Source of the DNA: Nitrospiraceae bacterium
GTDB lineage: Bacteria > Nitrospirota > Nitrospiria > Nitrospirales > Nitrospiraceae
Direction of reading: 5' to 3'
DNA: 10,418 bases
Assembly: GCA_014534095.1 (NCBI GenBank)
Contig: JACVSD010000063.1
Location: forward strand, 1 to 10,418
In this document: one piece after another, positions 4,882-10,418 of the stretch
Position numbering within the stretch: position 1 is the first letter of the stretch
Layout: every line of letters starts with the position of its first letter
The notes under the pieces: model-generated
Database searches by the model: none
Told to the model about the DNA's origin: nothing
What the model saw: the letters and a program-made list of their open reading frames with translations, nothing else
Program-made: the position numbers and the translations under genes

Positions 4882-7497
4882 TCAGGCGGCTTTCCGAAGG
4901 CGCGCTTTCATCGACGCGGTGACTCGTCGAGCCGCCTGTTCATAGCCGGCCCAGGGATCGTGACGTAACGCCTGCAGCCGGTCGGGGGTAGTAGCGACGG
5001 TATAGTGGTTGGACGGCACATCGCGGGAAAGTTCTTCCCAGCTCAGCGGCACGGACACTGGCGCCCCGGGTTTGGCCCTGGTGGAATAGGCTGCTATGGC
5101 CGTCGCCCCGCGGGAATTGCGGAGATAGTCGATGAAGATTTTTCCTTTTCTCGCACGCTTCGCCATATTGGATGTAAACCGTTGCGGAATCATCGTCACC
5201 ATGTGATCGGCCACCGCCTTGGAAAACTCTTTCGCCTCCTCCCAGCTCAAGCTCCGCTGGATGGGCGTCACGACATGCAATCCCTTTCCGCCCGTCGTTT
5301 TCACGTAGCTTTCCAAGCCCAACTCACCCAGCAGCGCGCGCACCAACTGTGCGGCTTCGATCACCTGCTCCCACGACACGGTTGGATCCGGGTCAAAATC
5401 AAACGTGAGCCGGTCCGGCCGATCCGGCCGGTCTTTCTTGGATCCCCAGGTATGCAATTCGAGCACGCCCATCTGCACCACACCCAAGAGACCTTCGAGC
5501 GAATCGACAACCATGTAAGTTTCCCGCCCGCCGTCTTCTTCAATGTCCACCCGACCGATGGCTTTGGGTACTGTTTCATTAATGTGCTTCTGATAGAAGC
5601 ATTGCTGGTACCCCTGGGGGCAGCGGACCAGTGTCAATGGACGACCTTGCAGATGTGGCAGGATCCACTCCGCGACCTGCTCGTAATAGCGGGCCAGTCC
5701 CTCTTTGGTCAGGCCGATGTCCGGATACATGACGCGGTCCGGATGGCTCAGCCCGGGCCGGGCTGCAGTTGACCGGTGCTGGGTGCGCCGGCCGGACGAG
5801 TCCGATGACCGAGACGCTGGGACAGCAGAAGCAACGCGTTCGGTCTCGATGGCGGGCCTGGCCTGTTCGCGCCCAATAGTGTTCGGCTGCTTGTCCTTCC
5901 GGAGTCCCTGAAAGCTCGGTTGGCGGAGGATCCCCTCTTGCGTCCATTCAGCAAAGCGGACTTCACCCACCAGTTCGGGGCGCACCCAGTGCACCCCTCG
6001 CGCGTCATAGCCGGTGGGTGGATTGATAAAAGGGGGCTTGCTTTGCTCCAGCCGCTTCAGTTGTGCCTGCAACTCTCGCAACGACGTCTCGGTGAATCCC
6101 GTGCCCACCTTACCGGCATACCGAAGCGCCTTGTCGTCGTAGAACCCGACCAACAAGGCGCCGAATCCGTAACGCGAACCGGCCGGCTCGGTGTATCCGC
6201 CGATCACAAATTCCTGCCGCTGCTCACATTTGATTTTGAGCCAACTTCGGCTCCGGCCAGCGTGATACGGAGCGTCCGCCCTTTTTGCCATTAACCCTTC
6301 CAACCCCTGGCGGCAGGCCTCGTCCAGCGCCGCCTGCCCCCCGCCTACCAAGTGATCGCTATACCGGAGGACCGGCTCGCCGGTCCGATCGGCAAGGAGC
6401 GACGCTAACAAGCGCTTGCGCTCGAAGAGCGGCACGTTTCTCAAGTCATAACCGTCCAGATACATCAGGTCGAACAGGCAATAGACGATTGGTGTCGCCG
6501 ACCGCAGGTCGAAGGCATTCTGCAGCGCTTGAAAGTCCGCCGTTCCCTCTTTGGTAAACACGACGACCTCTCCATCGAGCCAAGCCTCTTGCAGTCCGAG
6601 CGATTCTATGGCCCGGGCCTGCGGGCCGAGCTTGTCCGTCCAGTCCTTCTGGTTGCGGCTGAAGAGTCGGGCGGTCCCATCCTGAACGCGACACACGATG
6701 CGGTAGCCGTCATATTTGATTTCGTGTACCCATTGCTCACCGTCCGGCATGCGGTCCACGAGGGTGGCCAACTGTGGCGGGACCCAATCCGGACAAGCCC
6801 GTTTGACGGCACGTTCGACATGCTCCGGACCGGACCGCCGCGAAGGCTCCGAAACTGAACCGGACCGGCGATTGGAGTGCCACACCCGCGGTTGTCCTTC
6901 AGCGATTTCCTCCAGTCCCCGCCCGCTTTCGACACTCTGGGTGAGAGATTTGACGATGTCACCATCCGGGCCGCGGCGTGCCTCCTCGTCCTGCTCTTTG
7001 ATCAGCAGCCAGTTTTCCTTCTCGCTCTCGTCCCGGGACGGTCGCCCCATCCGGACTAACGTCCAGCCGCCGTGAAGTTTCCGGCCGGCCAGGCGAAACT
7101 TCAACACCCCTTGGCGATACCCCGCGCGTGGATCGCCGAGCGCTTCCCATCGCCCTCGATCCCACAGCAACACGGTGCCGGCGCCATACTGTTTCGGCGG
7201 GATAATGCCTTCAAAGGCAGCGTACTCGATGGGATGATCCTCGACATGGACCGCCAGACGTTTCTGCGACGGATCGAGACTCGGTCCTTTGGGAACCGCC
7301 CAGCTCTTCAATGTCCCGTCAAGTTCCAGCCGGAAATCGTAATGCATGCGGGTGGCCGCGTGCTGCTGCACCACGAATAGACCTGTACCATTCGACGGCA
7401 TGACGGCCACCTGCGAGGTGCGACCGCTCGGTTCCGGCGTCCGGCCGAAATCACGTTTCGCGTGATAGCGCCGGAGTGACGTGGATGGACGGGCCAT
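4882..7497 (-). CDS. ligD: Multidomain DNA repair ligase LigD (phosphoesterase-ligase-polymerase)
   Basis: This 871-residue protein has the domain order of Pseudomonas LigD. The 3'-phosphoesterase (about 10-175) has R-D-F at 15-17, His46, His52, Asp54, Arg56, Lys70, Arg80 and His88, the positions expected of its Mn-binding and phosphate-binding site. The ATP-dependent ligase (about 235-530) has catalytic Lys261 in K-Y-D-G, E-G-L-M-A-K-R at 400-406, W-L-K-I-K at 419-423 and an OB fold after it. A polar linker (about 535-583) leads to the primase-like polymerase (about 584-870) with metal ligands Asp700 and Asp702, G-G-K-G-L-H near 736-741 and Asp790. LigD trims, fills and seals broken ends in bacterial non-homologous end joining with Ku. 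No ku gene is in the window. The ATG lies 9 nt after the stop of the lipoprotein gene, with AAGAG overlapping that stop, so translation is probably coupled. Confidence 0.95.
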   Translation of the reverse strand: MARPSTSLRRYHAKRDFGRTPEPSGRTSQVAVMPSNGTGLFVVQQHAATRMHYDFRLELDGTLKSWAVPKGPSLDPSQKRLAVHVEDHPIEYAAFEGIIPPKQYGAGTVLLWDRGRWEALGDPRAGYRQGVLKFRLAGRKLHGGWTLVRMGRPSRDESEKENWLLIKEQDEEARRGPDGDIVKSLTQSVESGRGLEEIAEGQPRVWHSNRRSGSVSEPSRRSGPEHVERAVKRACPDWVPPQLATLVDRMPDGEQWVHEIKYDGYRIVCRVQDGTARLFSRNQKDWTDKLGPQARAIESLGLQEAWLDGEVVVFTKEGTADFQALQNAFDLRSATPIVYCLFDLMYLDGYDLRNVPLFERKRLLASLLADRTGEPVLRYSDHLVGGGQAALDEACRQGLEGLMAKRADAPYHAGRSRSWLKIKCEQRQEFVIGGYTEPAGSRYGFGALLVGFYDDKALRYAGKVGTGFTETSLRELQAQLKRLEQSKPPFINPPTGYDARGVHWVRPELVGEVRFAEWTQEGILRQPSFQGLRKDKQPNTIGREQARPAIETERVASAVPASRSSDSSGRRTQHRSTAARPGLSHPDRVMYPDIGLTKEGLARYYEQVAEWILPHLQGRPLTLVRCPQGYQQCFYQKHINETVPKAIGRVDIEEDGGRETYMVVDSLEGLLGVVQMGVLELHTWGSKKDRPDRPDRLTFDFDPDPTVSWEQVIEAAQLVRALLGELGLESYVKTTGGKGLHVVTPIQRSLSWEEAKEFSKAVADHMVTMIPQRFTSNMAKRARKGKIFIDYLRNSRGATAIAAYSTRAKPGAPVSVPLSWEELSRDVPSNHYTVATTPDRLQALRHDPWAGYEQAARRVTASMKARLRKAA

Positions 7498-7506
7498 GCT
7501 CAGCTC

Positions 7507-8244
7507 TTAGCGGAAGTCGGCTGGTGGAGAGGAGCGAGGGGAGGATGAAGGAGCCGAGCCACCGCCTCCAAAACCTCCCGAGCCGTACGGCGCATAGTAC
7601 GGACCGTAATAGGAGTAGGGATACATGCCATACATACCGTACGGCCCATAGAAGGGACTCGCGTAACCGTAGTACCACGGCGCATAGGGGCCATAGCCGT
7701 ACCCGCCGTATCCATAACCGCCATATCGGTAACTGGATGCATAGCGTTGCTGATCGCGGCTCTGTACTTCGTTCCAGTCCACCAAGTGTTTGATCTCCAG
7801 AATCGGATAGACATAGTCACCTTCGTCGAGAGTCCGCGTGGCGGTCCCTTTCATCTCCCCGACGACGGTCAACGGCGATCCTTTTTCGATCACCGCAGGG
7901 TCCAAGAACGTTTCGGATTTGATCGCGATGAAGCGGCCTTCCGACTGGCTGCGCCTGTCGGTCGGCGTCATGCCGCCCTCGGTGGGAAGCTGGAGCACTT
8001 CGATCTCGGTCTGCTCTTTGACGCGCTGTGACTTCATCGCCAATCCGCTGAGCATCACAGTGCGGCCGATGTAGGTGCTTGGCGAAGCACGGAGGTCCGT
8101 AAACCTCACCGATTCATCGACCTGTGCCCTGATCGCCGGCGGTATAACTTCGTCCAGCAGATCTTGTCCCGTCTGGTGCGCGGACTTCGCGCAACCGGCG
8201 AGCGCCAGGATCATCGTCAATGCCATGGAAATCAGGTAAAGCAT
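7507..8244 (-). CDS. Slp-family outer-membrane lipoprotein with Tyr/Gly-rich tail (Slp 1)
   Basis: The 245-residue product begins with a lipoprotein signal peptide ending in the lipobox L-A-G-C, so Cys18 is the likely lipidated residue; Ala at +2 favours the outer membrane. Residues about 33-160 form the Slp domain (V-I-P-P near 33-36, E-V-L-Q-L-P at 82-87, G-R-F near 103-105, V-V-G-E at 127-130, a Y-P-I-L-E-I-K-H-L-x-x-W stretch at 146-157). Slp proteins are starvation- or stress-linked lipoproteins in enterobacteria; their biochemical role is not settled. Residues 172-220 are extreme: 20 of 49 are Tyr, mixed with Gly and Pro, followed by a Gly/Ser/Pro end. E. coli Slp also ends in an aromatic-rich stretch, but far less marked. 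It is a clear paralog of the lipoprotein at 9802-9239. The Shine-Dalgarno is weak. Confidence 0.88.
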   Translation of the reverse strand: MLYLISMALTMILALAGCAKSAHQTGQDLLDEVIPPAIRAQVDESVRFTDLRASPSTYIGRTVMLSGLAMKSQRVKEQTEIEVLQLPTEGGMTPTDRRSQSEGRFIAIKSETFLDPAVIEKGSPLTVVGEMKGTATRTLDEGDYVYPILEIKHLVDWNEVQSRDQQRYASSYRYGGYGYGGYGYGPYAPWYYGYASPFYGPYGMYGMYPYSYYGPYYAPYGSGGFGGGGSAPSSSPRSSPPADFR

Positions 8245-8315
8245 GGGGTCCGATCTGTATGGTCTTTTTGTCTCTCTCGTCTACGGGATCGCTTTGCGCC
8301 AGCATCACGCGTCAG

Positions 8316-9224
8316 TCACATCACATCATACGGATTGACACCCCAGCAACCGTCGATCACTTCAATCTCTCCGGCCCTGCCATACGTATGCATGCCGAGG
8401 AGATGCCGCTTCCAAGTAGGCTCAAAGCAGACCAGGCGTTGTTCGGAGAATCCCTCCTGATCCAGCCGCGTGATTTCCTCGAAGGCAAACGAATAGCCAT
8501 ACACCGGACGGCCACATTGCGTGGGCCGGATCAGACGGTCATCGACTTTAAAGATAGGGCCGGCACCCCGTGCCTCGTCGAGCCCTCCGATCGGACTCGA
8601 GGGGTGGAGGTGCCATGCACCGGTAAGCGAATCGGCATAGAACAGATTCGGGACGACGCGTTCCCGGCCGCTTTCCCGAGGGATCGACGTAAAGAAGTAC
8701 CAACGGCCGTCATGGTACAGCGGCGTGGTATCGTAAGCCGGGTGAGGGAATAACACCGCTTCGAAGCGCCACTCGAGGGGAAACCGCACCGCCCGGTACA
8801 GTTCTACCGTACGGTGGGCCGCCGTCTCCGGTATCATGAAGATCTGATCGTCATGGCTGAAAACCAAGGGATAAGAAAGGTGAAAATCCGTCGCCAGAGC
8901 CGGCATGAAACGCCCGATCGCTCCCTCCTGGCTGACCTCCGCAACAAGAATGCAGCGCGCTTCATCCGTGGCGTACAGATAATCCTCCACGAACACCCAG
9001 GTCCGGCCCTCGTGCTGGAACAACATCGGATCGGCATAGAAATGACCCGGAGGCGAGTCGATCCAGCGAAAGCTCGTCAGCGCCTGAGGACCCTCGTCCA
9101 TCAGGCTGAGTTTCGACCGGCGAAAGCCCACACGCCAGTGATGACACGAGTGCCGAAACGGCCGAAGCACCGTCGTAGATAACAGCTTTTTGATGAAGCG
9201 CTCCGTGCGCTTGAGTCTTCTCGT
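8316..9224 (-). CDS. Five-bladed-propeller protein, GINT1 N-terminal-like family
   Basis: The frame encodes a GH43-like five-bladed propeller of the family related to the N-terminal domain of plant glucosamine inositolphosphorylceramide transferase 1. Counting from the start given here, motifs typical of the family are H-F-Y-A-D-P (61-66), H-L-S-Y-P (115-119), M-I-P-E-T (130-134), D-T-T-P (165-168), H-D-G-R-W (171-175), G-A-W-H-L-H-P (202-208) and L-I-R-P-T-Q (231-236). The catalytic GT64 domain of the plant enzyme is absent, so transferase activity should not be assumed; bacterial relatives often sit in polysaccharide or glycan loci. There is no in-frame ATG, GTG or TTG close to the strong GAGGAGG at 9236-9230; an ACG at 9224-9222 lies 5 nt after it and gives 302 residues. 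Alternatives are GTG at 9170 (284 residues) and ATG at 9368 (350 residues, deep inside the preceding gene). No signal peptide is visible, so it is probably cytoplasmic. Confidence 0.75.
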   Translation of the reverse strand, partial: TRRLKRTERFIKKLLSTTVLRPFRHSCHHWRVGFRRSKLSLMDEGPQALTSFRWIDSPPGHFYADPMLFQHEGRTWVFVEDYLYATDEARCILVAEVSQEGAIGRFMPALATDFHLSYPLVFSHDDQIFMIPETAAHRTVELYRAVRFPLEWRFEAVLFPHPAYDTTPLYHDGRWYFFTSIPRESGRERVVPNLFYADSLTGAWHLHPSSPIGGLDEARGAGPIFKVDDRLIRPTQCGRPVYGYSFAFEEITRLDQEGFSEQRLVCFEPTWKRHLLGMHTYGRAGEIEVIDGCWGVNPYDVM

Positions 9225-9229
9225 ATCGG

Positions 9230-9236
9230 CCTCCTC
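9230..9236 (-). promoter_or_regulatory. Strong Shine-Dalgarno at the slp2/propeller junction
   Basis: GAGGAGG follows directly on the stop of the upstream lipoprotein (TAA at 9241-9239) in the context TAAATGAGGAGG. The ATG embedded there (9238-9236) is in the lipoprotein frame and opens only 45 codons, so it is not the propeller start. The in-frame codon at proper spacing is ACG (9224-9222). Confidence 0.6.
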
Positions 9237-9238
9237 AT

Positions 9239-9802
9239 TTAGAATCCGGTTCCAATACTGAGCCCGCCGAAGCTGCCCCCGCCGCCGCCCATCCCAAGCC
9301 CCATCCCGCCGAATAGGCCCACCCTCGGACCGGCTGAGCGCCGCCGCTGATAGTCGGCCGGCTCCCACACGTGGAGATGCTTGAGATCCACGGTCGGATA
9401 GCGATAGTCGGACTCATCGAGCCGCTGTACGACATTGCCGGTCACCTCGCCGATCACCGTGACGCGCGTTCCCCGTGGCAAGGAAGCCGGGTCCACTCCG
9501 TCCCGCGCCATGGCAAGGAACCGGCCTTGCGACTCGCTCCGGCGCTCCGCCGGCGGATCGTCGTCGTTCACCGGTAGCTGCAAGATTTCCAGTTCTGTCC
9601 CATTGTGCAAGCGCTTCGCTGACAGTACTTCACCGCCCAACAAGACAGTATAGCCGCGATACTGGTCGGCTGCGGACCGGAGCTGGGAAAACGACACCGA
9701 CCGGTCAATTTGTTGATCGAATTCCGGCGGAATGACAGGCGGGCCCGAGGTACAACCGGTCTGCACGAGAACCCATACCATCAAGAGGCCAAACCATCCC
9801 AT
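9239..9802 (-). CDS. Slp-family outer-membrane lipoprotein with Gly-rich tail (Slp 2)
   Basis: The 187-residue product has a hydrophobic signal peptide ending V-Q-T-G-C, placing the lipidated cysteine at 17, with Thr at +2. The Slp domain covers about residues 22-148 (V-I-P-P at 23-26, L-E-I-L-Q-L-P at 71-77, G-R-F near 93-95, V-I-G-E at 116-119, Y-P-T-V-D-L-K-H-L-x-V-W at 135-146) and aligns without gaps of note to the lipoprotein at 8244-7507. The tail (162-187) is Gly-rich with Met, Leu and Phe, and ends in Phe; it replaces the Tyr-rich tail of the paralog. AAGGG precedes the ATG by 4 nt. It lies 22 bp after the small barrel gene and its stop touches the ribosome site of the propeller gene, so the three are one translation-linked unit. 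Confidence 0.88.
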   Translation of the reverse strand: MGWFGLLMVWVLVQTGCTSGPPVIPPEFDQQIDRSVSFSQLRSAADQYRGYTVLLGGEVLSAKRLHNGTELEILQLPVNDDDPPAERRSESQGRFLAMARDGVDPASLPRGTRVTVIGEVTGNVVQRLDESDYRYPTVDLKHLHVWEPADYQRRRSAGPRVGLFGGMGLGMGGGGGSFGGLSIGTGF

Positions 9803-9824
9803 GTGACCCTTCCCGTCGGACCGG

Positions 9825-10418
9825 TTAGAAATGATAGGAGACCCCGAAAACCAGATGTTGCGCGCGATAGTCGCCGCTGAACCCCGCGTCTGGCGGAAAA
9901 GCGCGATCGAAGATGAGATTTCCCTGCGTGTACTTATATTCTGTGAAGACCGCCACGTAAGGTGTCACGAACGCCCGAATGCCGGCGATCAAATTCACGC
10001 CGAATCCCACATCGCTGTCGCCCCTCACCGTCGGCGACCCCCCGAGACGGGCGATGAGGGCCGCGCCACCGATGCCCGCGTAAGGTTGGAACGTCTGCCC
10101 GGGATAGCGAAATAAAATGTTGAGCCCCACATTAGTCACCCCGAGATGAACCCCGGAGACATAAGTTCCCTCGGAGTTGACGAAGGCCTTCCGGTGCGGA
10201 GAGCTGTGAAAGGCATCCACCTCTAAGCCAACGGCGCCATTACCCGAGAAATATCCGAGCTTACCGCCATAGGCTACGGCGCTCTGCAAATCGAAGTCCG
10301 ACCGAGACTGAAAGCCGGACAAAGTCCCCGTACCCTGTACGTCTTTCAGACGATCAGCGAAATTGACGCCAGCCTGCCCGGCGACGTACCACTCGGCATC
10401 GGCAGCACATGGCACAAA
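9825..10418 (-). CDS. Small outer-membrane beta-barrel protein, 5' end beyond the window
   Basis: The frame is open to the right edge, so the start and most of the signal peptide are missing. The first visible residues F-V-P-C-A-A-D-A look like the end of a signal peptide, with cleavage before E-W-Y-V-A-G-Q-A-G-V, the usual first strand of an OmpA/opacity-type barrel (OMP_b-brl family). The mature part of about 188 residues fits an eight-stranded barrel: repeated Gly/aromatic strands such as Y-G-G-K-L-G-Y, P-Y-A-G-I-G-G-A-A-L and F-T-E-Y-K-Y, and a C-terminal strand L-V-F-G-V-S-Y-H-F with the terminal Phe recognised by the BAM machinery. It is the first visible gene of the right-hand operon. 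The GTG at 10415 should not be taken as the start. Confidence 0.85.
   Translation of the reverse strand, partial: FVPCAADAEWYVAGQAGVNFADRLKDVQGTGTLSGFQSRSDFDLQSAVAYGGKLGYFSGNGAVGLEVDAFHSSPHRKAFVNSEGTYVSGVHLGVTNVGLNILFRYPGQTFQPYAGIGGAALIARLGGSPTVRGDSDVGFGVNLIAGIRAFVTPYVAVFTEYKYTQGNLIFDRAFPPDAGFSGDYRAQHLVFGVSYHF

Noticed and set aside
5005..5772. A 255-codon plus-strand frame inside ligD
   Set aside because: It lies wholly opposite the conserved LigD polymerase domain; its composition and lack of motifs mark it as an antisense shadow.
8220..8753. A 177-codon plus-strand frame over the propeller gene and the slp1 start
   Set aside because: It is antisense to clearly recognisable propeller motifs and has no plausible ribosome site or domain.

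Overview
The window is GC-rich, tightly packed, Gram-negative chromosomal DNA. It encodes two outer-membrane beta-barrel proteins, two Slp-family outer-membrane lipoproteins and a multidomain LigD. The mix (LigD, two Slp paralogs, an exopolysaccharide-type NusG paralog plus beta-barrel protein) would fit a Nitrospirota (Nitrospira-like) or deltaproteobacterial-type organism. This taxonomic guess comes from gene content only and was not tested by search. No mobile element, CRISPR array, tRNA or rRNA was seen.

Left block (1-1980, minus strand): a specialised NusG paralog of the RfaH/UpxY type (1980-1378) heads a transcription unit. It is followed by a large signal-peptide-bearing outer-membrane beta-barrel protein (1323-70) and then by the first 16 codons of another exported protein running off the left edge. 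A NusG paralog followed by envelope genes is the usual head of an exopolysaccharide or capsule operon.

Divergent regulatory gap (1981-2387): 407 bp without a gene, rich in dyad symmetry. On the side of the NusG-like gene there is a 14-bp inverted repeat with one mismatch enclosing 103 nt, with a second hairpin abutting it. On the side of the glycosyltransferase there is an extended -10 candidate and two mutually exclusive hairpins, the second followed by a short T run. It is the least explained part of the window.

Centre (2388-3623): a GT4 glycosyltransferase on the plus strand ends at a strong GC-rich hairpin, which separates it from the convergent minus-strand block.

Right block (3624-10418, minus strand), in transcription order: OmpA-like small barrel (5'-truncated by the window edge), Slp lipoprotein 2, a five-bladed-propeller protein of the GINT1 N-terminal family, Slp lipoprotein 1, LigD (phosphoesterase-ligase-polymerase) and transaldolase. 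The first five are spaced closely enough to be one transcript; transaldolase follows after 118 nt with its own strong ribosome binding site. The block joins cell-envelope proteins, a putative sugar- or lipid-related propeller, a non-homologous end-joining enzyme without a visible Ku, and a pentose-phosphate enzyme. The propeller gene has no conventional start codon near its strong Shine-Dalgarno; an ACG lies in frame at the right distance.
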